Numbered from the stretch's first letter, positions 15,645 to 25,239 are shown. The stretch: DNA of 64,000 nucleotides from CAJXSN01 sp947492235 (GCF_042492175.1 NZ_CP170453.1:2170001-2234000), one strand, 5' to 3'. The notes: generated by a model from the letters alone, not told the origin. Program-made: numbers and translations.

Positions 15645-15659
15645 TGCGAATGATTTGCA
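15645..15659. promoter_or_regulatory. Fur-like operator
   Basis: TGCGAATGATTTGCA is a 7-1-7 inverted repeat with 6 of 7 arm bases matching (TGCGAAT/ATTTGCA), the geometry of alphaproteobacterial Fur/iron boxes. It lies between the divergent DUF6628 gene (start 15610) and the DsbA-family gene (start 15752), closer to DUF6628. Regulation is inferred. Confidence 0.6.
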
Positions 15660-15751
15660 AGTAGGGATTTAACACATAAGCGGACTTGTCCACGCAGGAT
15701 GTGTGTGGAACGGTCAGGATTGAAAAAGAGGCGCGCCGGGAGAGGGCATCA

Positions 15752-16354
15752 ATGACCAAAACAGTAGAATTCATCTTCGATTTCAGCGCGCCCAACGGCT
15801 ACCTCGCCTGGTATCCGCTGAAGAACATCGCAGCCCGCACCGGGGCAGATATCGCGATCACACCAGTCTATCTGGGCGGCATGCACAAGCTGACCGGCAA
15901 CAGCCCGCCGATGATGCGCGATGCCGGGGTGAAGGGTAAGGTCGAATATGCGGCGCTGGAATTTCAGCGCTTCCTGACCAAACACGGCATGAGCAAATTC
16001 CGCATGCATCCCGATCTGCCGTTCAATTCCATCCTCGTGCAGCGCGCGCTGGTCGCGTGCCCGGCGGACAAACGCGGCGCGATGCTCGATTGTCTGCTTC
16101 CCGCTATCTGGGAGGAGAACATCGCGGTCGGGGATCCGGCAGTGGTGGGCGCGAAACTGGCGGAGGCCGGCCTCGATGCGCAAAGCCTGCTGGAGGCCAC
16201 GCAGCAGGCAGAGGTGAAGCAGCAGCTGATCGACAACACATCGGATGCGGTCGAGCGCGGGGCCTTCGGCATCCCGACATTCTTCGTCGGCAAGGAAATG
16301 TTCTTCGGCAAGGAACGGCTCGGCCAGATCGAGGAAATGCTCGCAGAAGCCTAA
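15752..16354 (+). CDS. DsbA-family 2-hydroxychromene-2-carboxylate isomerase-like protein
   Basis: This 200-aa thioredoxin-fold protein of the HCCA isomerase / kappa-GST group has the N-terminal VEFIFDFSAPNGYLAWYPL, where the catalytic position is Ser (FSAPNGY) instead of a CxxC. FGIPTFFVGKEMFFGKERL with the cis-Pro marks the C-terminal part of the fold. Members isomerise 2-hydroxychromene-2-carboxylate using glutathione in naphthalene breakdown, but most genomic copies have unknown substrates, and no degradation genes are near. ATG 15752 follows GGGAGAGG. Confidence 0.85.
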   Translation: MTKTVEFIFDFSAPNGYLAWYPLKNIAARTGADIAITPVYLGGMHKLTGNSPPMMRDAGVKGKVEYAALEFQRFLTKHGMSKFRMHPDLPFNSILVQRALVACPADKRGAMLDCLLPAIWEENIAVGDPAVVGAKLAEAGLDAQSLLEATQQAEVKQQLIDNTSDAVERGAFGIPTFFVGKEMFFGKERLGQIEEMLAEA

Positions 16355-16458
16355 GCTTCCGTCGTTCTTTGCCCGGTCGGGGCTCTTTACCGGAACCCAC
16401 CTATTGGTCGGAACATTGCCGCGTCTCCGCCGCTTAAGCGGGCAAGGAGACTTTGAAC

Positions 16459-17721
16459 ATGGGACAATTGCTGAGCGCAGCGCGCGAGCGCATGGCGCGC
16501 GCCGCCGAGAAACTGGAACTGGCTGCCGAGACGGTCGACCGGCTGGATTACCCCGCCGAAACGCTCGCCTTTTCCATCCCGCTGCGCCGCGATGATGGCA
16601 GCCTGAAACAGCTCAAGGGCTGGCGTTGCCGGTACAATTCCACGCTCGGCCCGACCAAGGGCGGCATCCGTTTTCACCCCAGCGTGTCCGAGGACGAGGT
16701 CCAGACGCTCGCCTTCCTGATGACCATGAAATGCGCGCTGATGGGCCTGCCCTTTGGCGGCGGCAAAGGCGGTGTCAGCGTGGATGCGGGCGATCTGTCG
16801 TTGATGGAGAAAGAGCGCGTGGCGCGCGGCTATGTGCGCGCAGCGGCCCGCATCCTCTCGCCCGACCGCGATGTGCCCGCGCCCGATGTCGCCACCGGCA
16901 CGCAGGAAATGGCGTGGATGGTGGACGAATATGGGCAGATCGCCGGAGGGATCGCGCCGCATGCCTTCACCGGCAAGCCGGTCGCGCTGGGCGGGATCGA
17001 GGGACGCACGCCGGCCACCGGGCGCGGCGGTCTGATCGCGCTGGAAGCGGTGCGCGAGCAATTGGGTCTGGAGGGCAAGGACAGCCTGACCATCGCGCTG
17101 CAAGGCTTCGGCAATGCGGGAAGCTGGTTCGCCCGCGCGGCCAGCGAAGCAGGGCACACAATCGTTGCCGTGTCGGACAGCAGCGGCATGGTCAGCAATG
17201 ACGACGGTCTCGATGTCGAGGCCCTCGTGAAGGCCAAGAAAGACGGTGGTTCCGTTACCGATTACGGCGATGGCGACACTTCTGACGATGGCATCGCTAT
17301 CATCGAAGCGGAGTGCGATGTGCTGGTGCTCGCCGCGCTCGGCGGAGTGATCGCCGATGCGGATGATGTGAAGAAGCTGTCCTGCAAGGCCATTGTCGAG
17401 ATTGCCAACCGCCCGGTCCTGCCCGCCGCCGACGAGCCCCTGCGCGAAGCCGGAATCGATGTGGTGCCCGACATTCTCGCCAATGGCGGCGGAGTGACCA
17501 TCAGCCACGCCGAATGGGTGCAGGGTCGCACGGGGCTGGATTGGGACGCCGAAGAGGTGGATGACTATCTGGAGGAAAAGATGGAATCCGCCGCTGGCGA
17601 GGTGCGCGATCTTATGGACGAGCAAGGCCTCGACATGCGCACCGCAGCCTATGGCGTGGCGCTGAAACGCCTCTGTGCCGCCATCAGCGCAACCGGCACG
17701 GCGGATGATTTTGCGGGGTGA
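16459..17721 (+). CDS. Glu/Leu/Phe/Val dehydrogenase (probable glutamate dehydrogenase)
   Basis: This 420-aa protein has an N-terminal substrate domain with KGGIRFHPSVSEDEVQTLAFLMTMKCALMGLPFGGGKGG, where Lys91 and Lys103 occupy the substrate and catalytic positions. A Rossmann NAD(P) domain with LQGFGNAGSWFAR follows. It converts glutamate to 2-oxoglutarate and ammonium, or the reverse. Length and motifs fit GdhA-type enzymes, but specificity within the Glu/Leu/Phe/Val family is not certain. ATG 16459 is favoured because AAGGAG lies 9 nt upstream; TTG 16453 would be only 3 nt from it. Confidence 0.9.
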   Translation: MGQLLSAARERMARAAEKLELAAETVDRLDYPAETLAFSIPLRRDDGSLKQLKGWRCRYNSTLGPTKGGIRFHPSVSEDEVQTLAFLMTMKCALMGLPFGGGKGGVSVDAGDLSLMEKERVARGYVRAAARILSPDRDVPAPDVATGTQEMAWMVDEYGQIAGGIAPHAFTGKPVALGGIEGRTPATGRGGLIALEAVREQLGLEGKDSLTIALQGFGNAGSWFARAASEAGHTIVAVSDSSGMVSNDDGLDVEALVKAKKDGGSVTDYGDGDTSDDGIAIIEAECDVLVLAALGGVIADADDVKKLSCKAIVEIANRPVLPAADEPLREAGIDVVPDILANGGGVTISHAEWVQGRTGLDWDAEEVDDYLEEKMESAAGEVRDLMDEQGLDMRTAAYGVALKRLCAAISATGTADDFAG

Positions 17722-17847
17722 AGTCAATCGGGGCGGTGATCTGCAGCACAATCCAGTCCATCATTGAATTGCGGAGCAAACCCTTGTGTCCTGATGATGG
17801 CCGCGTAAAGTAAACGGCCAAAGCGAGGTAAGAAGCTGAACACCCAC

Positions 17848-19893
17848 ATGTCCATTCGTCTCTTTATTGCGGGCGCAATTCTTGCGCTTTGCGCATCGCC
17901 GTCGCTCGCGCAGCAAGAGCCGCCGCCGCCCGATCCGCGCGACATTCCGGTGGAGGCCTTTGTCTCGGGCGGGCGATTGACCAGCGCGTCAATGGCGCCC
18001 GACGGCAGCCGGTTTGCCTATACCGAAATGGTCGACGGCAAGAGCATTGTGATTATCGTGGATGCGGCCACCCGGACCGAGATACGCCGCGTCGATGTGG
18101 GCGAAGCGGAATATTTCCGCTGGTTCCGCTGGGCGGGGCCCAACCGTATCCTGCTGTCCCGCCTGGTCGAGATCGACAATGCCCGTTACTGGGCCCGCAC
18201 CAGCCGCTTGCTGGTGTTTGACCTCAGAACCCAGGAACTGGATTATATTGGGTTCCAGAAACAGAGGCTGGAAGGCGACGACGTCCTGTGGATCGATCCA
18301 GACGGGCAATCGATCCTGCTGTCGGTAATCGCCAAGAATGCCAACAATCCCGAAGTCTGGCGCTTTCCCCTCGATGGGCGGGGCGAAAAGGCCGCCGTGA
18401 AAATTCAGGACGGCGACGGGGATGTCGATGAATGGTGGGCCGATGATGCGGGCGTCGTCCGGCTGGGCATGGGCTTCACCCGCCGCGGCGCGATGATGAT
18501 CCATTATCGACGCCACGCCGGCGAAGAACTGCAGCGGATCACCAAGCTGGAACGCTTTCACGATGACCGCGAAGCATGGGGTGTTATCAGGCTTTTCGCC
18601 GGATCGGACACAGGATACACCTTGTTCGAACAGGAAGATGGCCGCACCGAACTGCGCGAGTTTGACTATTCCACCGGAGAGCTGGGCGAGGTCGTCTATG
18701 CCCATGAAACGCGCGATGTTGAATCGCTACGGTTCGATGAAACAAAACTGATCTCGGCCAGCTATATCGAAGACGAGCCCGAAACTCATTGGTTCGATCC
18801 GCAATTGGCCAGCTATCATGCCATGCTGGAAGCAGCGCTGCCCGGCGGCAGGATATCGATCGGTTCGATGAGCAGGGATCGCAGCAGGTTGCTGGTCCGG
18901 TATACGGGCCCGGCCGATCCGGGCGCGCTCTATGTTTTCACTCCGGGGGAGGGCAAGCTCGACCTGTTCGCCAATTACCGGCCCGAAGTGGATTTTCGCG
19001 CCTTGTCGAAGCCCGAGCCGTTCTCGTTCACCTCGCGCGATGGCCATACGATGCACGGTTATCTGACGCTGCCAGCCGGCCGCGAGGCGAGGGGACTGCC
19101 GCTGATTGTGTATCCGCATGGCGGGCCGTACGGGGTGCGGGATGCGATGGTCTATGATGACTGGCTGCAATTGCTCGCTGCGCGCGGATACGCCGTGATG
19201 CAGGTCAATTACCGTGGTTCCGGCGGCTACGGCAAAGAATTCGAAGAGATGGGATACGGCCAGATCGGGCTCGCCATGCAGGATGATCTGGATGATGCGC
19301 TGGATCATGTGGTGGCGCAGGGCGCGGTCGATCCGCGCCGGGTATGCCTCGTGGGCGCAAGCTATGGCGGTTATGCGGCTCTGTGGGGCGCAATCCGTAA
19401 TCCGGAACGCTATATCTGCGCCGTCAGCTTTGCCGGTGTGACCGATTACACCCGCCAGATGGAGTATGACCGGTATTATCTGGGGAAGGCCTTCTATCGC
19501 CGGTACTGGGAAGACCGGATCGAGGGCGAGGGCGGCCGCAATCTCGACAATGTGTCGCCCGCGTTCCACGCCTCACGGATCCAGCGCCCGCTTCTGGTGG
19601 TCCACGGCAAATCGGATCGGCGCGTGCCGTTTTCGCAGTACAACGCTCTGCACCGGGCAGTCGTGCGGACCGACAAACCTGTGGAGTTTCTGGCGCTGGA
19701 GGACGGCCACAATCTGGCGAAGCAGGAAAATGAGGAGAAATTCCTGACCACCATGCTGGCGTTTCTGCAGAAGCATAATCCGGCCTTCAAAGGCGAAAAC
19801 GCGGGCAGCGATGACGGCGGTGCAGACACGGGAGCCGATACCGGAGGCAACAGCGCAGAGGCTGCCACGCCGGCCCTCCCGGTGGAAAAATAG
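17848..19893 (+). CDS. Exported S9 family peptidase (acylaminoacyl-peptidase-like)
   Basis: This 681-aa protein has a signal peptide (MSIRLFIAGAILALCASPS, cleavage after AQQ region). A beta-propeller-like domain with WD-type segments spans about 40-420, followed by a C-terminal alpha/beta-hydrolase domain. The catalytic triad is visible: Ser505 in VGASYGGYAALW, Asp590 in KSDRRVPF and His621 in EDGHNL. It cleaves short peptides in the periplasm. The last about 30 residues (Gly/Asp/Ala-rich, DDGGADTGADTGG) are a disordered tail not normally in the family. A separate S9A enzyme is at 53049. Confidence 0.92.
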   Translation: MSIRLFIAGAILALCASPSLAQQEPPPPDPRDIPVEAFVSGGRLTSASMAPDGSRFAYTEMVDGKSIVIIVDAATRTEIRRVDVGEAEYFRWFRWAGPNRILLSRLVEIDNARYWARTSRLLVFDLRTQELDYIGFQKQRLEGDDVLWIDPDGQSILLSVIAKNANNPEVWRFPLDGRGEKAAVKIQDGDGDVDEWWADDAGVVRLGMGFTRRGAMMIHYRRHAGEELQRITKLERFHDDREAWGVIRLFAGSDTGYTLFEQEDGRTELREFDYSTGELGEVVYAHETRDVESLRFDETKLISASYIEDEPETHWFDPQLASYHAMLEAALPGGRISIGSMSRDRSRLLVRYTGPADPGALYVFTPGEGKLDLFANYRPEVDFRALSKPEPFSFTSRDGHTMHGYLTLPAGREARGLPLIVYPHGGPYGVRDAMVYDDWLQLLAARGYAVMQVNYRGSGGYGKEFEEMGYGQIGLAMQDDLDDALDHVVAQGAVDPRRVCLVGASYGGYAALWGAIRNPERYICAVSFAGVTDYTRQMEYDRYYLGKAFYRRYWEDRIEGEGGRNLDNVSPAFHASRIQRPLLVVHGKSDRRVPFSQYNALHRAVVRTDKPVEFLALEDGHNLAKQENEEKFLTTMLAFLQKHNPAFKGENAGSDDGGADTGADTGGNSAEAATPALPVEK

Positions 19894-19945
19894 CCCAACG
19901 TCCCCCTTGCCCCCGCGCGGGGAGGCCTTAGGCTCTCGAATCGTG

Positions 19946-20347
19946 ATGATGAAAGAACTCTTCCAGCACGCCGCGACCACGCATGATGTAACCGTGCGCG
20001 TCTCGGTCAACTTCCTGCCCGAGCAAAGTCAGCCCAGCGCGGGCAAGTGGTTTTGGGTCTATCATATCCGCATCGAGAACGGGTCGGATCAGGATATCCG
20101 CCTGATGACGCGCCATTGGCGGATCACCGACGGGCGCGGGATGGTCAACCATATCGATGGGGACGGCGTGGTGGGCGAGAACCCGCTGCTGAAACCGGGG
20201 CAGGCGCATGATTATGTGTCGGGCTGCCCGCTCTCCACCCCTAGCGGTGCGATGGAAGGGTTCTATACCTTCGAGAGCGAGAATGGCCCGCTGGAAGTGC
20301 GCATTCCCTTCTTCCCGCTGGCCGCCCCCGCCACGGCGGAAAGATAA
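19946..20347 (+). CDS. apaG: ApaG domain protein (Co2+/Mg2+ efflux protein ApaG)
   Basis: This 133-aa protein covers the whole ApaG beta-sandwich fold: FLPEQSQPSAGKWFWVYHIRIEN, VQLMTRHWRITDG-like LMTRHWRITDGRG, VVGENPLLKPGQAHDYVSGCPLSTPSGAMEGFY. ApaG is linked to cobalt/magnesium resistance in enterics, but the molecular role is poorly known. ATG at 19946 and 19949 are adjacent with no strong RBS, so the exact start is open by one codon. It lies 11 bp before the DUF2868 gene and may be co-transcribed with it. Confidence 0.93.
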   Translation: MMKELFQHAATTHDVTVRVSVNFLPEQSQPSAGKWFWVYHIRIENGSDQDIRLMTRHWRITDGRGMVNHIDGDGVVGENPLLKPGQAHDYVSGCPLSTPSGAMEGFYTFESENGPLEVRIPFFPLAAPATAER

Positions 20348-20358
20348 GCCCGCACGCT

Positions 20359-21894
20359 ATGGCCAAGGGCTTTGCCCTGCGCGAAGACGATGCGCGGCGC
20401 CTGTGGCTGGTGCGCGCGGTGGAAACCCGCGACCAGACCGAACAGCTGCTGACCCGGGAAGACCGCGAGCAGGCCGAACATCATGCGCGCCAAGCGGTTA
20501 CCGGCACCAAGAAACGCGCGCAGAGAGAATTCCTCGCCGCGCGATCCCGCTTCGCCAGTGCACGGCTGGAGACGCGCCATCCGGCCTTTGCCCGCGCCAT
20601 CCGCCATTCGCGCTGGCCGCGCTGGCTGTCTGTTGGCTTGCCCGCATTGGCCTTCATCGCCGGGGCGCTGAGCAACGAGCTGGACGGGGGCAGCAGGCTG
20701 GAACTGCTCGCTTTCCCGCTGCTGGGGATCATTGTCTGGAATGTGGCGGTGTACCTCTGGACTCTGGTCGCTCCTCTGATCCGGCGCGGAAAAGACACAA
20801 CCGGCGGCACCTGGCTGCGGCGGCTGGGCAATCCGCTGTCGATGCTCGGAACCGGCGGCGCATCGGGCGGTCCGCTGACGCAGGAGGTGCTGTCGGGCTT
20901 TGCCAGCGACTGGGCGCAGGCGTCTGGAAAGCTACAGACGCAGCGGGCCAGCACAGTGCTGCACCTTTCGGCGGCTTTATTTGCGCTGGGACTGGTTGCG
21001 GGCATATTCCTGCGCGCGCTGACGGTAGAATACCGCGCAGGCTGGGAAAGCACGTTTCTCGGCGCGGGGCAGGTGGAGGCGTTGTTGTCGCTCGTGCTCG
21101 GCCCGGCCTCCGCGCTAACCGGCATCGCCATACCCGATACACAAGGCATCGCTTCTTTGCGCTGGTCCGGCGCGGACACCGGTGGCGCCAATGCCGGACC
21201 ATGGATCATCCTGTGGACCGCCACGGTCACCGGTCTTGTCGCTGTCCCGCGCCTGCTTCTCGCCGGATGGAACGCCGCGCGCGCTGCTGCCGGTAGCGCG
21301 CGCGTGAAAGTGCCGGGGCGCGAGGATTTCTACATTCGCCGTCTCTTGCGCGAATATGGCGGTGCATCGGGCGAAGCGGGCGGCGTGCGCGTGACCCCCT
21401 ATGCCTACACTCCCACCGACGAGGCGCGGCTGGCGCTGACCACCACGCTGCGCGATGCGATGGGCGAAACCGCGCCGATAAAGATCGACCCGCCCGTGCC
21501 CTATGGCGGGGAGGAAGACTGGATGAACCGCACCCAGCCGCCGGGCGAAGCGGACATCCACTGCGTATTGTTCAGCCTCTCGGCCACGCCGGAGGAGGAG
21601 AACCACGCCACCTTCGTGCGGCTGCTGCGTGATTATTACGATCTGATGGGGCAGGGCGTGCGCGTCGCCGCGCTGCTGGACGAGACTCCCTTCCGCACGC
21701 ATTTCGCGGGGCAGGCCGGGCTGGATGCACGGATCGAGGGCCGGGTGGAGACATGGGCCAAGATGATGCGCGGGGCCTCTGCGCCCTTCCTATCGCTGTC
21801 ACTGACGCCGGAGACCGAACCCGAACTGGCCGAGCGGATCGAAAGCGTCCTGCTGGGCGATAGCCTGAGCCTGAAACGAGCAGCGCAGAAATGA
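20359..21894 (+). CDS. DUF2868 domain membrane protein
   Basis: This 511-aa protein has a cytoplasmic N-terminus rich in charged helices (AEHHARQAVTGTKKRAQREFLAARSRFASARLE). Paired membrane helices lie near residues 90-140 and 195-310, and a soluble C-terminal domain covers about residues 320-511. The layout matches DUF2868. Its stop overlaps the start of the DUF3482 GTPase gene (ATGA at 21891-21894), the same two-gene pair seen in other Proteobacteria, so the products probably act together at the inner membrane. Their function is not established. Confidence 0.85.
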   Translation: MAKGFALREDDARRLWLVRAVETRDQTEQLLTREDREQAEHHARQAVTGTKKRAQREFLAARSRFASARLETRHPAFARAIRHSRWPRWLSVGLPALAFIAGALSNELDGGSRLELLAFPLLGIIVWNVAVYLWTLVAPLIRRGKDTTGGTWLRRLGNPLSMLGTGGASGGPLTQEVLSGFASDWAQASGKLQTQRASTVLHLSAALFALGLVAGIFLRALTVEYRAGWESTFLGAGQVEALLSLVLGPASALTGIAIPDTQGIASLRWSGADTGGANAGPWIILWTATVTGLVAVPRLLLAGWNAARAAAGSARVKVPGREDFYIRRLLREYGGASGEAGGVRVTPYAYTPTDEARLALTTTLRDAMGETAPIKIDPPVPYGGEEDWMNRTQPPGEADIHCVLFSLSATPEEENHATFVRLLRDYYDLMGQGVRVAALLDETPFRTHFAGQAGLDARIEGRVETWAKMMRGASAPFLSLSLTPETEPELAERIESVLLGDSLSLKRAAQK

Positions 21895-23372
21895 ACGAGC
21901 GGGACCCTCTGACCATTGGCGATGTCGCCTCAGGCACCACGGTCAATCTCAGCCTGATCAGCCACACCAATGCGGGTAAAACCACGCTGGCGCGCACCCT
22001 TCTGGGCAAGGATATCGGCGAGGTGCGCGATGCCGCGCATGTCACCGATCTCGCCAGCGGGCACGTGCTGGTGCAGGCGGGCAGTGACACGTTGATGCTG
22101 TGGGACACGCCCGGTTTCGGCGATACCGCGCGCCTGCTTGACCGGCTGCGGATGAGCGGCAATCCGGTCGGCTGGCTGCTGACACAGGTATGGGACCGGT
22201 GGCGCGAGCGGCCGCTATGGTCGAGCCAGCAGGCGGTGAAGAATGCCCGCGAGCAGGCCGATGTGATCCTCTATCTGGTCAATGCGGCGGAGGACCCGGT
22301 GGCGGCGGCCTATGTGGCGCTGGAAATGGAAGTGCTGGCATGGATCGGCAAGCCGGTGCTGATCCTGCTCAACCAGATGGGCCCGCCCAAGGAAGACACG
22401 GGCGGCGAAGCGGACAAGTGGCTGGCCCATGTGCGCGGGCATGCCGAAGTGGCAGGGGCGCTGCCGCTCGATGCCTTTGCCCGTGTGTGGGTGCAGGAAG
22501 GCGTGCTGCTGGAGAAAGTCGCGCCGCTGGTGGCGGAGGAAAAGCGCGCCGCGATGGCCCGGCTGACCCGGCGCTGGGGCGAGCTGAACCGCGAGCGGTT
22601 TGCCGCATCCATGGCCGCGCTCGCGACCCCGCTGGCCGCCGCCTTGCTCGACCGCGAGAAGGTGGAAGGCGGCAATTGGCGCGACGGGCTGGCGAAAGCG
22701 CTGACCGGCGGAAAGACCGAGGCCAATGCCGCCACAAAGGCAAGCGAGGCCCTGTCCGAGCGGCTGGCGGCAGGCACGCGCGATTCGACCGAAGAACTGA
22801 TCCGGCTGCACAATCTCTCTGGCAGCGCGACCCGCAAGGTGCTGGAGCGGCTGAGCGAGGATTTCCGTCACACCGACAAGACATCCGAAGGAGCCTCCGC
22901 TCTGCTGGGCGGTGTACTGTCGGGCGCGGCGACGGGTCTTGCGGCGGATGTGATGGCAGGCGGGCTGACGCTGGGCGGCGGAATGATCGTCGGCGGCGTG
23001 CTGGGCGCGCTGGGCGCGGGCGGCCTTGCCATGGGCATCAACATGGCGCGGGGCGAGGACGGCGCGCATGTCCGCTGGTCCGAGGAATTCTTCGCCCGCA
23101 TTTTCGGTGCCTCGCTGCTGCGCTATCTGGCTGTCGCGCATTTCGGGCGCGGGCGGGGTGACTGGGAAGAAGGCGAGCATCCCGAATACTGGATCGCTCA
23201 TGTCGAGGGCGTGCTGACCCGCTATGAAAGCGAGATCAGCGACCTCTATACGCGCGGCAAGAACGGGCATTCGGCAGGGCTGGAGAAAGACCTGCGCGAA
23301 CTGCTCCACCTGTGCGGACGGCGTCTGCTGGTGCGGCTCTATCCCGAGGCGGAGGGCATGCTGACAGCGTGA
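21891..23372 (+). CDS. DUF3482 P-loop GTPase-like protein
   Basis: This 493-aa protein has an N-terminal TRAFAC-type GTPase domain with SHTNAGKTTLARTLLG (P-loop, Lys30/Thr31), LWDTPGFGDTARLL (G3) and ILLNQMGPPK where NKxD is expected. The first P-loop Gly is Ser24, and the G4 motif lacks both the Lys and the Asp, so guanine specificity is doubtful. A Gly-rich hydrophobic hairpin (SGAATGLAADVMAGGLTLGG ... GALGAGGLAMGINMARG) near 340-385 could insert into membrane. It is translationally coupled to the DUF2868 membrane protein. Confidence 0.87.
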   Translation: MNERDPLTIGDVASGTTVNLSLISHTNAGKTTLARTLLGKDIGEVRDAAHVTDLASGHVLVQAGSDTLMLWDTPGFGDTARLLDRLRMSGNPVGWLLTQVWDRWRERPLWSSQQAVKNAREQADVILYLVNAAEDPVAAAYVALEMEVLAWIGKPVLILLNQMGPPKEDTGGEADKWLAHVRGHAEVAGALPLDAFARVWVQEGVLLEKVAPLVAEEKRAAMARLTRRWGELNRERFAASMAALATPLAAALLDREKVEGGNWRDGLAKALTGGKTEANAATKASEALSERLAAGTRDSTEELIRLHNLSGSATRKVLERLSEDFRHTDKTSEGASALLGGVLSGAATGLAADVMAGGLTLGGGMIVGGVLGALGAGGLAMGINMARGEDGAHVRWSEEFFARIFGASLLRYLAVAHFGRGRGDWEEGEHPEYWIAHVEGVLTRYESEISDLYTRGKNGHSAGLEKDLRELLHLCGRRLLVRLYPEAEGMLTA

Positions 23373-23397
23373 AGCCCAGTCCCGTCGGGCGCATCCG

Positions 23398-25239
23398 TCA
23401 GTGGCATTCCAGAATCAGCTCGACCTTGCCGAAATCACCCGCAGCCAGATCGCTGCGTTTGATCCAGAAATAATACGCGCCGACATCGCCCCAGCACCAA
23501 TCCATCGCGTCATCGCTGTTGAGTTGAAGAAGCAACATATCACCGGTCCCGTCCTCGTCCGGCTCGCTCTGCACCCCGTCGTGATAACCGCCCATGCGGT
23601 GCGGGATATTGTCCACCAGTGTGCGCCAGACAGGCTCACGCGAAGCAACATAGTCGGCTGGCAATATGCCGCGCGTTTCCGGGTCCAGATAGACATCGAT
23701 GGCGAACTGATCGATGCCCGGCGGGGATTCGATCTCGGCCGGATCGCCACTTTCGGCGAGCGTCAAGCGGCCAACCTTGTCATCGCCCCAATCGCAATAA
23801 AACAATTCCAGCGAGCTGTCGCGTTTGCCTTCGAAGGTGGCGACCAGTTCTTCCCAATGGCGTTCATCAAGGGGGGCATCGGGCGGGCTTTTGCCGAGCA
23901 TGATGGCGATCCGGTCGCATCCCTCAGCCACGGATTCGCGCCATTTCAAGCGGTCGGCATGCACGGTTAGAATCTGTGACAGGCTGTCGGCCGCCGATAG
24001 CGGTCCGAATGCTTCGATGACGTTTTCCAAGAAGGCTTTGCGGTTCTCTTGCCACCCAATCTGTTCAGCGGACATTTTTTCGCGGTCCTGCTGCTCGATC
24101 TTGGCGAGATCGGCGCGCAGGCCCTCGATCAATCTCTCTTGCCCGCCGTCGGCAACCAGCATCTCGCGGGCCGTGTCATCGAAAGGATCGGCGATCCGAC
24201 TACGCATCTTGGTCGCCAATGCTTCGACAGAGGAGACCGCTTGACCATAGGTCATGGCGCGTAGGGAGGGCAGGCCGCCCGGGCGTTCCTCGGGTGCAAC
24301 CTGCTGGCCTTCGTAAAGCTTCTCGGCAAAGCTCTCCGGGCTAGCAGCCGGATAGCCATGCTCGTTTTCGTATAGCCGGTTGGCCATTTCGACCAGATCG
24401 ACCGGCCAGCCGCGCCAATGGGCGGGCACCTCGTCTTTGGGCAGCCAGTTATAACTGCCACCTGTATAGACCCCGTCATGAACCGGCGCGCTGTCTTCGG
24501 GCGGCATGCGCTGCTCGCCCAGAGCATCGATATGCAGCACGGCGCGATCGCCCTCGGCATCGGGGCAGCAGGCATTGGCGGCGAGGAAGAACAGCAGCCA
24601 GCCTGTGCGCGGGCCGACGCCGCCCCACAGATCGGCGGGCAGGTCCTCGCAAGAAATCTGGGCCACGAAATGCAGCGGCTGGGGGCCGCGTTCCGGGTCT
24701 TCGGAGCTGATCCCGCGCGGCCATTCGACATGGGCGGGCATCATGGGTTTGCCGCCGATCCACGAGCGCGGAGCCTCGTCGCGGGGCGGGACCTGGCGGC
24801 GCAGGACGGCGGTGACGGGTTCGCTGACAGGTGTGTCCTCTGGCGTAAGCGGGGTGGGGGCGGCCTGCACCAGCGGCGAGCGCTTTGCGCCCTGCGGCGT
24901 GCGCTGGAGGAAGGAGGGCGCGGCACCCGGAGGAGGGGTGCGCTGGCCGAAATTCTCCGGCTGCTGGAAGGCGAAGGCTGGCTGCTCGTCGTTTGTTTGA
25001 ATGGGCTCTGATGCGGGCTCCTGCGCCTGTGCCGTGCTGCTCGGAACAGAGGACGTCTTGCCAAGCCTGCTTGCCTCTTCGGCCAGTTCGGGGAAGTATT
25101 TGCTCGCGGCTTTCCCGGTCACATTGCCAGCCACGCCCAGCACCTTGCCGGTGCCGCGGACAAGCATCTTGTACGCCTTGTAGATGCCGTACCAGATCAG
25201 GCCGAGCACTACGAAACTGAATATGACCGAAAACGACAC
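23398..25239 (-). CDS. Membrane-anchored DUF1963 protein
   Basis: This 613-aa protein has an N-terminal transmembrane helix (SVIFSFVVLGLIWYGIYKA) and a disordered Pro/Gln/Ser linker to about residue 150. A DUF1963 (YwqG-like) domain follows, with WPRGISSEDPERGPQPLHFVAQIS-type start, GWLLFFLAANACC, and a late YYFWIKRSDLAAGDFGKVELILECH strand. YwqG proteins have no agreed function. The GTG start at 25239 is supported by GGAGGGG 8-9 nt upstream. The gene is convergent with the DUF3482 gene (25 bp between stops). Confidence 0.82.
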   Translation of the reverse strand: MSFSVIFSFVVLGLIWYGIYKAYKMLVRGTGKVLGVAGNVTGKAASKYFPELAEEASRLGKTSSVPSSTAQAQEPASEPIQTNDEQPAFAFQQPENFGQRTPPPGAAPSFLQRTPQGAKRSPLVQAAPTPLTPEDTPVSEPVTAVLRRQVPPRDEAPRSWIGGKPMMPAHVEWPRGISSEDPERGPQPLHFVAQISCEDLPADLWGGVGPRTGWLLFFLAANACCPDAEGDRAVLHIDALGEQRMPPEDSAPVHDGVYTGGSYNWLPKDEVPAHWRGWPVDLVEMANRLYENEHGYPAASPESFAEKLYEGQQVAPEERPGGLPSLRAMTYGQAVSSVEALATKMRSRIADPFDDTAREMLVADGGQERLIEGLRADLAKIEQQDREKMSAEQIGWQENRKAFLENVIEAFGPLSAADSLSQILTVHADRLKWRESVAEGCDRIAIMLGKSPPDAPLDERHWEELVATFEGKRDSSLELFYCDWGDDKVGRLTLAESGDPAEIESPPGIDQFAIDVYLDPETRGILPADYVASREPVWRTLVDNIPHRMGGYHDGVQSEPDEDGTGDMLLLQLNSDDAMDWCWGDVGAYYFWIKRSDLAAGDFGKVELILECH

